NCBI GenBank assembly: GCA_030867875.1
Contig: JAOWCC010000577.1
Location: 84,115,740-84,179,739 of the forward strand
Direction of reading: 5' to 3'
Source: Actinernus sp. WN-2022
Lineage: Eukaryota > Cnidaria > Anthozoa > Actiniaria > Actinernidae
Length of the DNA stretch: 64,000 nucleotides
The position numbers and the translations under genes are program-made. Each line of letters begins with the position of its first letter. Positions within the stretch are counted from its first letter, which is position 1. Below the pieces are notes generated by a model that saw nothing but the letters and a program-made list of their open reading frames with translations, was not told where the DNA came from and searched no databases. This document shows positions 11,420-22,450 of this stretch, one piece after another.

Positions 11420-12189
11420 CTGTGATAGTTAAGAGAAGGCGCCGTTAGTTCAAACAAGTATTGTACACTTTATCAGTCAATTAATCACTGGAATAATATG
11501 TCCTTAAAGTTGAAGAATCCAGGTTAATAAAAGGTGTTAAAAGTATAAATGTATAATATCAATAACGCCAAATTTTTCAGTACCTTGGAATAATGTTTGT
11601 ATAGTTGAGATATGTTTGCGAAAGTAGTATAATTCCCAGGGAGGCCCTTAGAATCGAAACAAAAGCATCATGGATCAGTATATTAAATAACACACACTAA
11701 AATGTATGGCTATACTGAAACAAGTAAAGTATGGAGGCCGGTTCTGGTCAAAATTATATTTGTTATTTTCTTGTAAAAATGAAATATTTGTATTTAGTAA
11801 GAAATATGAACTTCTTATTAACCGAGAGCGACATCTTTAAGGGAAAATGTCAGACCGAGATATTGACAGTACGGACCGAACCAATAACCTCTATATATCA
11901 GACCGAGATCTGATAACCGAGTGGACGAGGTTAGTAAGTAGTTTATCATATGGCACTTTGTGATAAACAAAGAATGAGCAAATAAGTGACTCGCGTGACC
12001 CGCGCCCCATAACAGAACGTGATATATATAATTTGCATAAATTTACATACCAAATATGCGAATTGTGACCGTTATCATGGTAACGATCCTTACGGCAAAA
12101 TCCCGACCGAGCACCAGCCAATCAAAACACTCGATTTGACATTGAGAGTGGCTTGCCATATAATAATATTTCTTAACCTTGCGATTATT

Positions 12190-12850
12190 TTATGATGTCC
12201 GAGTTGTTAATTTTATGTTCCCGAATTAAAATTATGTCTACGAATTATTTTTATCTGTACGAATTTTTTTTGTGTGTACGAATTAATTTATATGTATGTA
12301 TTATTTTAGGCACATCCCACAAGCCATTGCGGTACGGAACCATAGGCGGTGAATCAAATAAGGCGGACGATACCTCGTCAAATCATGTTATTGGAGTCTC
12401 CGGCAGCACGTGTTACAGCATACCCACATTTCCTTGTTTCTTTTTTGCATTGACTCCATCTTGTTTCGCTTAGCCTACCCCTCCAGGCGACTCATAGCAT
12501 CCTGCATGTGGATACAAGATTCAGACGTGACATTTTCATACTGTGTGAAGTCATCCGCATAGTTGCAAGTTATCAATGGCATGCCCTAGTAATACACTCT
12601 TCAATGAAATTAAATGTGCATTCAGAAAAGTAGGAGAAATGACTCCGCCTTCGGGTACTGCAGCGAACACTCCTCCGTCATATTTGATTCGGTGCACGTG
12701 GTTCCGTAAGCAATGGCTTGTGGAATGTGACGAAAATAAATCGTACACATAGAATTAATTCGTATAGATAAAATTAATTCTTACATATGAAAATAATTCG
12801 TGCACATCAAATTAATTCGGTAATTAATACATGTAAAAATAATTGTACCA
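12190..12850. mobile_element. Foldback element with terminal arrays of ACGAATTA-type motifs
   Basis: The left end (about 12198-12310) holds four to five spaced copies of an ACGAATTA/CCGAATTA motif at roughly 18-22 bp intervals, separated by TGT-rich spacers. The right end (about 12735-12845) holds the same motif inverted (TTAATTCGTAC and variants) at similar spacing. This is the layout of a foldback transposon with subterminal binding-site-like arrays. The centre carries a LINE remnant, either cargo or a later insertion. Confidence 0.6.
12400..12720 (-). pseudogene. LINE reverse transcriptase remnant
   Basis: The minus strand reads, with at least one frameshift, through an RT palm segment: VPEGGVISPTFLNAHL (a form of the PQGGVISPTLFN block) and then, in another frame, a YADD-equivalent box and an MQDAMSRLEG segment. 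It is too short and broken to act. The GVISPTLFN form suggests a different LINE lineage from the one at 4.5-6.7 kb. Confidence 0.65.
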
Positions 12851-14257
12851 CCACAAAACTTGTAAAACACCACAAAAGTAATCGCATACAAACGTTTCAA
12901 GTTTAAAATAAAATATTACACATAATGTTTACCAGAACGGCCCTCCATAAGTACAATCAGAAGTCCATAACCACAAATGTCGATAAGTAATGGAACGTGG
13001 CCCACCAGTTTATGGTATTATCTATTTTTAGAACGGCGCTCAAACTACTTTCGTGGGGGGAAACAATGGCAGCCATGTTTCTTTTTTAAACAAAAAATTA
13101 GTTATATTATTAGAACAAAAGCTTTAGTGTTTTTGGACCAATCAGAGTTGCTGGGCCAATTAGATGCAATACTCTTTGGTATCGATTTGGCGAGAATCGT
13201 TTTCTAAAAATAGATTATACCGTATACTGATGGGCCAAGACCTAGTATAATAGATCGAGACTTATGGTACACTGTATCGGTATCTTTATTGCAACGAAAA
13301 TAAATTTCAACCATATCATACTTTAATTATTCATTGGGAGATATCATGTCAACATCAAAATACCCCTTTCGCTTGGCTCAATGTTGGCCTATTTCATATC
13401 ACGTGACCACCCCTTGTGTATTGTTTCTTTTGTTTCTGGTTAACGCACAAGGAGATACATTGATATAGAAATACTTCGAACGAATACTATTATTCCCGAA
13501 AGATTTGAAATGGGACAACATTGAGCCAAGCTAAAGAGGTCCATTAGTTACTCTACTAATTATAATTATTAAAGTTACATAGGGGTCATAATTACTATAA
13601 TATGTAAGGTGAGCATATTAATAAGACTACCGCATATTGTAAATATCTCATCGCTGTTTTTCGATTAGTCTTCACCGATAGGACACGCTCATTATTCAGT
13701 TCATTTAAGCCGATTACTCCTTTCTTGAATCTTGAGTTCATATTTCCACTTGGGGTTGCATTGTGTGGCTTTTTTGGTTACATGTAATGTTTCATATACG
13801 AGTCAGCGGATTCGACGGGGATCTGAAACCCCTGTCAAATCCGGTTACGAGAATACCACTCATTAATTATTAAATGCAGGTATGTTTTATGTAAACATTG
13901 TTCTATTTTTATTAATTAAGAGTATTATTGGAGTATTATTATTAAGAGTATTCTTTTTCGGACCGGAGAGTTCGACAAGCGATTCATTAGTATAGTTTGT
14001 GGACACGCCATTACCACTTCCGGTTCGAGTTCGATTGAGTTCTAGTCACTGTACACATGCGCAGCTGTTACTCTATCACGGACACGTTTTTCTCAGACTT
14101 AATTGTATAGGTTTTGTAAGCAGGTTTCGAAGAAGTTAAAAAGGGAAAAGTTACACAATTTCATTTTACTTCTAGAGGCGCTTCCATTCATAGTCCTCCC
14201 AATCGGATATTTAGGGTTTAGTCGAAACTGTGCTTGTAATAGCAGATTGTCCTTGAC
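12851..14257. other. RTK intron, AT-rich, no feature recognised
   Basis: No coding feature recognised. A short perfect inverted motif (GGATTTGAC/CCCTGTCAAATCC type) lies near 13807-13850. Part of this stretch just before 14258 could be the 5' LTR or leader of the BEL element, but no matching 3' LTR was identified. Confidence 0.4.
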
Positions 14258-14661
14258 ATGCCCGATAGAGAGGAACGAGTTTTGCTACTTCACAAGAGAA
14301 GTTTAATCAAACGTCGGATTACCAATTCGGTAAACAAAATCCATCAACTAATCGAAAAACTAGGAGAAATGTCTGTAGTAGATGTCATGTGTGCAAAGCA
14401 ATACTAAGTGCATTCGATAGAAAATATCAAGATTACCACGAGTCCGCCAGCGAACTGGTGTATCCCGACGACAACGAATCGATTGGAAAGGACGACGAGG
14501 AATTCGAAAACCACGATGATCGTGTAAGAGACCTCACTAGTAAGTTATTATTTCTTCTAAGTGAATGTGCTCCACGTCTGAAATCTAATTCTTCGAATTC
14601 TAGGGTGGCCAACACAATCCAACAATCTTTGGTTCGTAAATGGAAACGACTCAACACTGAT
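14258..14661 (+). pseudogene. BEL/Pao gag N-terminal fragment
   Basis: It begins with an ATG at 14258 and reads a basic, helical N-terminus (HKRSLIKRRITNSV), typical of BEL gag. It then shifts frame into an acidic segment (HESASELVYPDDNE, then KDDEEFENHDD) that runs up to the insertion at 14662. A stop (TAA near 14405) and a frameshift lie in the middle. The gag frame resumes immediately after the insertion at 16356. Confidence 0.65.
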
Positions 14662-15191
14662 CACAGGCAGCCCAAGCTCTGTATTTGCACTGTGTGACTA
14701 TTATTTCACAAAATTCTCAGATAAAGAAAATAAACTTACCTTAAGAGTTTGTTGTTGTCCTGTTGTTTCTCTGGGGTCTAGAAATGGCGGTTATGGGGCA
14801 TTTCTCTCACTTTGGGTTTTTCTCTCTTCTCTGTCTTAAAGAAAGGAAAGGCTGCACACTCCAATTCAAACCACGAGGCACTTGAGGCCGATTTTTCCCA
14901 CGAAAACCCATCCGATAGGCGTAATTTCCTCCGTCAGGTGAAAGGTAGATAGTTTTTCTTACCCCAGAAGTTTACAGACTTGAGAAATCATTATCCTAAC
15001 TCTTCCAAATGAACTCATTTCTTTGAAAAAGCCCTCTCATTCTTCGTAAGAAACTACGTGTTTGCTGCTGTTCGGTCATGACGTAATAAACTCGGCTTTG
15101 TAGCCTGGTCTGCTGACAAAATTCCTCTTTCCGGCAGAGGGACAGTCAATAAATTGCAAGGTACTGTACTCTCTCCCCACGGGGTCTAACG
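14662..15191 (+). repeat. Left 530-bp arm of the TIR element
   Basis: Inverted partner of 15819-16348. It runs from CACAGGCAGCC at the outer end to GGGGTCTAACG at the inner end. No ORF of note. Confidence 0.9.
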
Positions 15192-15337
15192 TGCCGCCTA
15201 TTGTACTGAGTAGCCAGGCGAAGAACACAGGTCACCAAAGGGGGTTTGGCACGGATCTTCCTCGGGAGCAGTTACGAAATAGTGCCGAAGAAATCCGACA
15301 CCTCGTTTATTTCGCGGGGAGTTGGAGAAGAAAGTCA

Positions 15338-15708
15338 TTAGAGAGCTTAAGCAACCACGACGGCAACGTCTAGGACGACGGCATGAAACAATAGCCTTAA
15401 TTGCAAAATACAATAACTGCAAGTGGGAATGCACGCAGTCACCTACATTTCAACCGTTGTCTGGAAAAACAGAACGTGAAAACCCCACATTTTACGTTTA
15501 CAAGAGAACGCCAACGTATAAAGTAAGTCACTCCGTTTTTCTTTCGGCGTGAACGGAACTCTATGCTTGTCATATTTTTCGAAGATATGAATGTGAAAAG
15601 TAATTAAAGGCGAACGAAGGAAATAGTAAGCATCACATTTCGGTAGAAAACATTTTTCTAGGTCCCGTCCTCGCTGCCGTCGCCGTCGTTGATGCTTAAG
15701 CTCTCTAA
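15338..15708. mobile_element. Nested MITE with TTAGAGAGCTTAAGC ends
   Basis: It starts with TTAGAGAGCTTAAGC and ends with GCTTAAGCTCTCTAA, followed inward at both ends by GACGGCGACG-like motifs. It is non-coding, 371 bp, and sits in the spacer between the two arms of the larger TIR element. The target duplication is unclear. Confidence 0.75.
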
Positions 15709-15818
15709 TATTCACGGCTTATTGACCAATCGCTGAACGGTGGAATCTGCAGAGAAAACCCACGAAGTAAATTAACACACATAAATATAATGTGTAAATA
15801 AATATAATGTGGTCCATT

Positions 15819-16348
15819 CGTTAGACCCCGTGGGGAGAGAGTACAGTACCTTGCAATTTATTGACTGTCCCTCTGCCGGAAAGAGGAATTTTGTCAGCAG
15901 ACCAGGCTACAAAGCCGAGTTTATTACGTCATGACCGAACAGCAGCAAACACGTAGTTTCTTACGAAGAATGAGAGGGCTTTTTCAAAGAAATGAGTTCA
16001 TTTGGAAGAGTTAGGATAATGATTTCTCAAGTCTGTAAACTTCTGGGGTAAGAAAAACTATCTACCTTTCACCTGACGGAGGAAATTACGCCTATCGGAT
16101 GGGTTTTCGTGGGAAAAATCGGCCTCAAGTGCCTCGTGGTTTGAATTGGAGTGTGCAGCCTTTCCTTTCTTTAAGACAGAGAAGAGAGAAAAACCCAAAG
16201 TGAGAGAAATGCCCCATAACCGCCATTTCTAGACCCCAGAGAAACAACAGGACAACAACAAACTCTTAAGGTAAGTTTATTTTCTTTATCTGAGAATTTT
16301 GTGAAATAATAGTCACACAGTGCAAATACAGAGCTTGGGCTGCCTGTG
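15819..16348 (-). repeat. Right 530-bp arm of the TIR element
   Basis: Inverted copy of 14662-15191. The direct repeat CACTGAT follows immediately at 16349. Confidence 0.9.
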
Positions 16349-17073
16349 CACTGATGTGAGTGATTCTATCAACAAAGTCGAAAAGCGTGTGTATTTTCTG
16401 ACAGGCAAGAAATCGACGAGCTCTGCAAATTGAAAGTACAGCTATCCGAACTCACAAAGGCATTGGATAATTTGGTGTGCGTAGTTGTTTCCGTCCCGTT
16501 TGACGTTGAAAATCAAGATGGAGATACTTAGAATGAATTATGCACAGCTACACACGAGAAAATCTAACTCAGCCAAGAGGAATTGATTTCTCTGATCAAT
16601 AATCGTCGCCGTATTAAAAGAAACCATGCCACAGCAGCAAGAAGAGGAACAAAAAGAAGAGGAACAAAAACGTCACAAGGCAGAGCTTGAGCATCGTGAA
16701 AGGGAACTCGAGCTTCGTGATCGCCAACATCGTGATGAGACACACTTCATAAAACCCTTGCACATTATACAGAGCAACAAGCTTCGATGGTCAACCCACC
16801 AACCGGAAATCATAATGGCAACAGTTCGAAGCCATTATCCACAAATCTGAAAGGTTGGATGATCAGCTGCGTATTCAATATCTGCTTAAATCCCTCAACA
16901 ACAAAGAAAGCCAGGGATGAAGTTGAAGGAATTGACGCTGTCACAGAAGCATGCCCTGGGGCCCTGAAGCAGCCGTAGCACTGAAATTTCGCTTTGACCG
17001 ACCTCAAGTAATTCATCGTGCTCATGTACCATCTTTATTCACTGCACTAGTCGTCAAAGATGGACCAAGCTCT
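16349..17073 (+). pseudogene. BEL/Pao gag middle fragment
   Basis: It resumes the gag frame directly after the upstream insertion. It reads a Glu/Gln/Arg-rich coiled region (EEEQKEEEQKRHKAELEH), and then, in shifting frames, segments like those of BEL gag (DUF1759/DUF1758 area): DDQLRIQYLLKSL, and then LKFRFDRPQVIHRAHVPSL, where BEL proteins carry a conserved F-GRPQ-V--AH motif. Several stops and shifts. It stops at DGPSSE, where the second insertion begins. Confidence 0.7.
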
Positions 17074-17100
17074 GAGTACCACCAAGGAACATATGTACAG

Positions 17101-17290
17101 TTATCGCGATTTGCTCGCGAGCAGATCGCGATCACTAAGTGTAATCTGCTCGCGATCTGCTCGCACCATGCTCGCGATCTGCTCGCACCATGCTCGCGAT
17201 CTGCTCGCACCCTGCTCGCCATCTGCTCGCACCCTGCTCGCAATATGCTCGCGATCACATCGCAAAATGATCGCGATCAACTGGTGATCG
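17101..17290 (+). repeat. Left subterminal array (CTCGCGATCTG / CTCGCACC units)
   Basis: About nine units alternate CTCGCGATCTG and CTCGCACC(A/C)TG on the plus strand, framed by GATCGCGATCA-type palindromes. All frames are largely open because the units lack stops, but this is not coding. Confidence 0.85.
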
Positions 17291-17360
17291 CGGTCACAGA
17301 ATCGATTCTCAACAGAAAAAAACTTAATGTATCTGACTGCAATTTCTGACCGTTTAGCAA

Positions 17361-17896
17361 AATGTTTACTTCGAAGCAGTTGGCTTCGTTTGTTGACGGC
17401 GGTGTTGAGTAAGAAAGACAACGCATCGAGTGTGAACGAGAATAACATATTTTTGGTCAATTCAAAGATTGTTCTTAAAGAATGTTTACTTCGAAGCAGT
17501 TGGCTTCGTTTGTTAATAAGAACGCGAACGGTGGTATTGAGTAAGAAAGACAACTCATCTAGTGTGAACATGCAAGCCAATGTTTAGTCGAAGATTGTTA
17601 GCGGGCCGCCTGTCTTAAAGAATGTTTACTTCGAAGCAGTTGCGGCTTCGTTTCTTAATATAAGAACGCGAACGGCGGTATTGAGTATTAAAGAAAGACG
17701 ACTCATCGAGTGTGAACGAGAATAAAATTGTTAGCAGGCCGCCGGTCTTAAAGAATGTTTACTTCGAAGCAGCGGTTTGCTTCGTTTGTTAATAAGAACG
17801 CGAACGGCGGTGTTGAGTAAGAAAGACAACCCATCGAAAGAGTTTAGTCGAAGATTGTTAGCGTGCCGCCTGTCTTAAAGAATGTTTACTTCGAAA
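17361..17896 (+). repeat. 120-140 bp tandem repeat, about five copies
   Basis: Units start with AATGTTTACTTCGAAGCAGT at 17361, 17481, 17621, about 17754 and about 17881, the last truncated. Each contains CTTCGTTTGTTAATAAGAAC- and GAGTAAGAAAGACAAC-like stretches. Later units add a GCGGGCCGCC block. Non-coding. Confidence 0.85.
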
Positions 17897-18289
17897 TGCC
17901 TGCAATAAATATCTGATTTACTATAAACTTTGAATTGTGAATAAAATATTTGTTTGGATGAATTCTGGTGGTCTTGTCCTTTATTATTATGAATGTTGAA
18001 CGGAATATGCTAATTTCGCACCAGTTGTTGTCAATGTAGTAACGGAAGCTAAAATAATTCAAGTATAGACGTTTTTGCGCGTCTTTCATTAGAAACGTGG
18101 CTTAGAAACCTGGCTTCAACTTCACGTTCCCATAAAGTTTCAGCGATTTTGACAGGCCTGTCAAAAATCGAGACTAACACGCCTGACTGATTGCACGTGG
18201 GAATTCAGACTCCGAGAAGTTGAGATTTTAATTTCGAAAACATGCCCTGCAAACATTTGCAATGATTTTAACGGAAACCGCTAACAACA

Positions 18290-19083
18290 CAAGGATTGAA
18301 ACTACAGAAGCAAACGTTTATTTGGTGTTTTGCTTTGCGCTTTAAGCGGGTCCCGCACCGCTATTCGGGGAACTAATTAATATAAGCGAGCGGCCGTTGT
18401 TTTGTGATTATTTTGTTTCGCTAGTTCAGGATTACATATTTTATGCTAGTTCTAGATTATTTGGTATAGATTTTCAGTATTAAAGGCTATCAGAATAAAT
18501 GTAAGGACGCATTACAAGCAAGCTGTGAAGCAGGATGGATAGAAGTGCCTTCCCCGATAAACAAACTGCAGTGTTGAATAACAGATCACAACTCTTCCAA
18601 GTGTGAAACGATGGAGAATACACTTTTTCCGAATTCTGGACGGATGTTTCGACAACTGTCTCGAGAAGTTTTATTTTTCGGAAGCGCTTGTGTCTTAGTC
18701 AACTGTAATACACGAACAGTGGTGGGACTCAATAAAGAACAAAACTCAAGCGCCTGAGTGTTTTGCGAAAAGATTGGGCTTGATTTCTAATATACATTTG
18801 TAAGACGTGAAATTTCATATCCAAATAAGCGATATTCCATTGCTGTATAAAGTGAAATTTCACTTTTACAAATGTAGACCTTAACGGAGACGTTAATATT
18901 TATTTGGTGACTGATAGGCACTATATGAAGCTGTATTCTCACAAGATCATATACAAAGTTATGGTTAAGCAACGTGGAATCAGAATTGCTTCGTTTTCTG
19001 CTCAACTTACCATGTTTCATACACTTCTTATTCTTACACATGTAATGGTAGAAAGAAAAATATTTTACCGCGACTTTTGCTTG
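18290..19083. other. Interior of the TIR element, no feature recognised
   Basis: No ORF or repeat of note. An AATAAA-like motif near 18730 and AT-rich sequence are present. 17897-18289 is likewise unassigned. Confidence 0.45.
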
Positions 19084-19316
19084 CGGACGTTTGCTCGCGA
19101 TCAGCTTGTGATCGCAAGCAAATCGCGAGCAAAGTGCGAGCGGATCGCGGGCAAGGTGCGAGCAGATCGCGAGCAATGTGCGAGCAGATCGCGAGCAAGG
19201 TGCGAGCAGATCGCGAGCAAAGTGCGAGCAGATCGCGAGCAAAGTGCGAGCAGATCGCGAGCAAAGTGCGAGCAGATCGCACTTCGTGATCGCGATCTGC
19301 TCGCGATCTGCACGCA
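19084..19316 (+). repeat. Right subterminal array (GCGAGCAGATC / GCGAGCAAAGT units)
   Basis: About ten units of the 18-bp period GAGCAGATCGCGAGCAA(A/G)GTGC, the inverted partner of the left array. The array ends in a GATCGCGATC palindrome close to the element end. Confidence 0.88.
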
Positions 19317-19347
19317 ATCAAATGTACATATGTTTCTTGGCGGTACT

Positions 19348-19980
19348 GTACGTCAGTTACATGATTCATTTCAGTACCACCTCAGTTTATAACAGTACTT
19401 GGAGAAACCAAGCTATATTCTACCACTATGATTGAATGCCAGAAGTACATCCAAACCATAACCGATGTTCCCAAGTAGGAGGAAATCCTTGAATTTCCTG
19501 ACTTAAGATCGAGTGCAACCGAATTGGTCTCATATAACCCGATTTACAGGAAATTACAAAACCTCAGCTCCAAGAAATTCGGAAAACAGCATTGTTCCAG
19601 CTCTCCGACACCTAAATTTGCTACGACTTATGTATACACTATTATTAGCATATGCTTCGCATGCGCTAGTGAAAAGCACAACTTTGCTTTCTGTCAATCC
19701 CATAGGAAGCAGTCCACCAGTCCATAGGTGGAACTTTGCACAGACTCAAACATGTTTCACGTAGTTAAGCAGTGCACGTGTGCATATCGTTGCAGAAAGT
19801 GTAATAAAATGCATCAAACATTTCTGCATTTCGAGCTACATGAGACAGCACTACCGCCGGCAATACAACTGCATGATACAATACAACTGAACACCAGTAT
19901 CGAGACTTGCATGTCTCAACTGGCTTTCCGAGCTCTGAAGAAATCTTTCAAAAATTCTGGACCTTGGAAGAAGCCCTAAA
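19348..19980 (+). pseudogene. BEL/Pao gag C-terminal and zinc-knuckle fragment
   Basis: It resumes at RQLHDSFQYHLS, then reads a segment equivalent to the BEL DVP-EEILEFL motif, a Cys-poor linker, and a knuckle region, FVKQC-like then CAYRCRKCNKMHQTFLHF, which matches the C-x-KC-x-HHTLLH end of BEL gag. Stops and frameshifts interrupt it. Confidence 0.72.
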
Positions 19981-20229
19981 CTCCAATTCACTCCTCTCAG
20001 CCACTGAGAAATATGTTTGCGTTTCAATGTTAGACTCCAATTTAATTTAATGCAGCAGTTTCTCCCTTAGGAGAATCTCGTCGTCAAGCACTAAGAAGAA
20101 TCCTATCCCTTGAGCGACGCCTTCATCAATCAAGTCTGTTTGATGATTACGCCGATGCAATCCACGAATACATCGCAAGTGGTCACGTAGAACTATAGTT
20201 CCCATGTCAGATCTCGACAAGCTACCGTC

Positions 20230-21440
20230 CAAGTCGTTATACTTATATAACGTTATCGTTAGACGTATACCACAGCGTTTAGGGTAGTTTATGACGGATC
20301 CATGAAATCTTCAACTGGCATCTCGTTGAATGATAGCCTCCTAGTTGGATCTACTGTTCATTTTTCACTTAATGACGTCCTTGTGTGGATGAGGAAGTAT
20401 TCATATGCATTTACCAATGATGTGGCGAAAAGGTTTTGGGCTATCAACCTAGCTCCAGAAGACAAGAACTACCATCACTTCCTGTGGAGATAAAAGCCAA
20501 CTGTACCATTCGTCGACTACCGGATGCGACACTACTCCTAGTGCTGCCTTCACAGCCACGAATGCATTCCTACACAACATTAAGGAAAACAAGGCATCAT
20601 TTCTTCTAGCTGCTAAGGCATTCGAATAATATTTCAATGTAGAAGATGGGTTACTCTCAGTTGGCACAGAGGAAGAAGGCGTTCTAGGTCATCGGAAGCT
20701 TCAAGAGCTCATCCACAAGGACGTTTCAATTTGCGCAAGTGGCATTCAAATCCACCTCAAGTGCAGAATGCCATTCCGCTCGAGATTCGAAGCACTAAGG
20801 CATCGCTTAGCCTCGCGGATTCTGATATTTTGATGAAAACACTTGGAGTTGAGTGCAACCCTCATCACTATCAGTTTCGTTTCTCCATTGTGGATATCTC
20901 CACCTTGGGAACTGGCTTTTCAAAGCGCACAGTTCTTTCCGACTCAGCCAAGATCTTCCATCTACTAGGTTTCATTGCTTGTGTAATAATCGTGGTCAAG
21001 ATAATCTTTCAATGCTTATGGGAACGAGGCATTTATTGGGACGATCCTCTTCCTCCTGACATCCTCCAAGATTGTCTGAACTGGAGAGAACACCTCCCTA
21101 ATATATTTCCGCTAAGAGTTCCACACTGCTACGCACCTACTGATTGTGAGATCGTGGACATTTAACTGATCGGCTTTTCAGGTGCTAGCGAGAAAGCGTA
21201 CTGTGGAGTCATTTACTTACGCAGTATTGACAGGACCGGCAGAGTACATTTGTATGTTTAGCTTGTCACTGGCAAAACTCGAGATGCACAAATCAAGAAA
21301 GTTATCCTTCCACGCCTTGAATTGTGTGGTGCTCATCTTCTAGCCCCATTAGTCAAACACGTCCAGCGTATTCTTGACACTCCTACTGAAGATATTCATA
21401 TATTCACTGACAGCGATTGTGCTTTACTGGATTTTTAGAA
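20230..21440 (+). pseudogene. BEL/Pao reverse transcriptase and RNase H region, broken
   Basis: Two recognisable blocks. At 20302-20493, GISLNDSLLVGSTV and PEDKNYHHFLWR match the fingers and palm of BEL/Pao RT. At 20731-21165, RTVLSDSAKIFHLLG and DDPLPPDILQDCLNW match the post-RT connection. An RNase H-like ELCGAHLLAPL segment follows near 21320. Many stops lie in between, so there is no active enzyme. Confidence 0.75.
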
Positions 21441-21744
21441 CCAGTCGACACTTCAATACCTTTGAATGAAACGGAATTGCTGAAATCCAGTAATATGTAC
21501 CACCACAGAGATTCATACATCTCAGTGGGGAAGAAAACCCTGTAGACTGTGGATCAAGTGGCATCCTTCCAGAAGAAGTTATAAATCACCTGTGGTGGTA
21601 GAGTCCCACATGGATAAAGGGGAGTCCATCTGAGCGGCCAACCAAGCTCAGTGCACCTCCGTGTTGGTGGTAGACTCTCCAAGTCTCTCAAAAACTACCA
21701 GTTTCTTCATCAACTGATCCTTGTTGGAAATCGTAGAATTACCA

Positions 21745-22340
21745 CCTTGTTGTGACGCATGAACACCAACGTATGTGTCATGGAGGATCCAAACTAATTT
21801 TGCGTTTGCTCCAAGAGCGGTATCACATCATAGGCGCAAGACGAATCGTACGCAAGTGGACGCATCAGTACATTACTTGTCGCCGTACCTCGCCAAAGAT
21901 CTCCACTCAGACATGGGACAACTTAGAGCCGACCGCATCCAGCGAACCTTCGCCAATGACAGAGTTTCCGTGGACTACGCGGGACCACTCACCCTCAAGG
22001 TTCGCAGACACACATACCTAAAGGCCTAGGTTGCTCTGTTCGTTTGTTTGGAAACCAAGTCGTGTCATATTGAACTTGTATCAGTAGTTTGGACAAATTT
22101 AACCTGAAGTATATTTTAACCTGCAACATATCTCACGACTGATGGCTTTATTGCCGCCCTTCGTCGTTTTGGCTCACGAAGAGGAAAACCTAGTCAGATT
22201 TGGAACGATAACGGGTCTTGTTTCACTCGTGCAAACAAAGATTTGAAAGAGTTGTACCCCATCCTTCAACAACAACAACAAGGCACTCAGTGGCTTTTGC
22301 ACCACACATGGAATTCAGTGGAGGATTAGCCCACCTACTG
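21745..22340 (+). pseudogene. BEL/Pao integrase fragment
   Basis: Across two frames it reads HGGSKLILRLLQERYHIIGA, then the zinc-binding ITCRR segment, MGQLRADRIQ, and VSVDYAGPL (the first catalytic Asp context of the integrase core), followed by a DNGSCF second-Asp context near 22210. It ends in a broken QWRISPPTA segment near 22330. The C-terminus is missing. Confidence 0.75.
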
Positions 22341-22346
22341 CCCTCA

Positions 22347-22450
22347 CCATACTTTGAAGTGTAGTTGAACTCTTCATGAGAGTATTCGACGGGGTTTGAA
22401 AGTACGGCACGTGGTTCAAATTGAAACCTCTGGATGTCAGTTGTCTTCAT
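22347..22450 (+). repeat. Dispersed repeat, copy 1
   Basis: It shares GAGAGTATTCGACGG, then AGAAGTACGG/GAAAGTACGG, then CAAATTGA(A/G)AC, with the sequence at 63790-63885 in the same orientation. Its left edge coincides with the point where the BEL integrase is truncated. Confidence 0.6.

Larger units (their letters stand above)
14662..16348. mobile_element. TIR transposon with 530-bp terminal inverted repeats, inside BEL gag
   Basis: The two arms, 14662-15191 and 15819-16348, are inverted copies that looked identical wherever compared. The element is flanked by direct repeats CACTGAT at 14655-14661 and 16349-16355, consistent with a 7-8 bp target duplication of the hAT or P type. The ends read CACAGGCAGCC. 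The 627-bp centre has no transposase and contains a nested MITE, so this is a non-autonomous element. Near-identity of the arms indicates recent insertion or arm-to-arm conversion. Confidence 0.85.
17074..19347. mobile_element. TIR element with terminal GCGAGCAGATC arrays, inside BEL gag
   Basis: The ends are inverted copies: AGTACCACCAAGGAACATAT on the left and the complement of AGTACCGCCAAGAAACATAT on the right. Each is followed inward by ATGTACA and then an array of 9-18 bp units built on GCGAGCAGATC (left about 17101-17290, right about 19084-19316, inverted). The interior holds a 130-bp tandem array and otherwise no coding sequence. BEL gag resumes after it with a V-RQLHDSFQYHLS segment, so it interrupts gag. 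The target duplication could not be resolved. Confidence 0.75.
14258..22346 (+). mobile_element. Decayed BEL/Pao LTR retrotransposon carrying two nested elements
   Basis: BEL/Pao gag and pol similarity can be followed in order along the plus strand once two insertions (14662-16348 and 17074-19347) are skipped. The order is gag N-terminus, gag DUF1759-like region, CCHC knuckle region, reverse transcriptase, and integrase. Many stops and frameshifts show it is dead. It ends abruptly near 22346, at a sequence that recurs near 63.8 kb. No LTR pair was identified. It lies in the intron that splits one FN3 module of the RTK gene, antisense to that gene. Confidence 0.8.

Noticed and set aside
14389..14697. 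Stand-alone 102-codon gene
   Set aside because: Its acidic segment is part of the BEL gag, and its last 12 codons run into the TIR of the inserted element.
17022..17580. ORFs of 78-159 codons rich in Arg-Ala-Asp-Arg-Glu repeats, also at 18787-19392
   Set aside because: They arise from the GCGAGCAGATC subterminal arrays. Open frames exist on both strands and read the same repeat.
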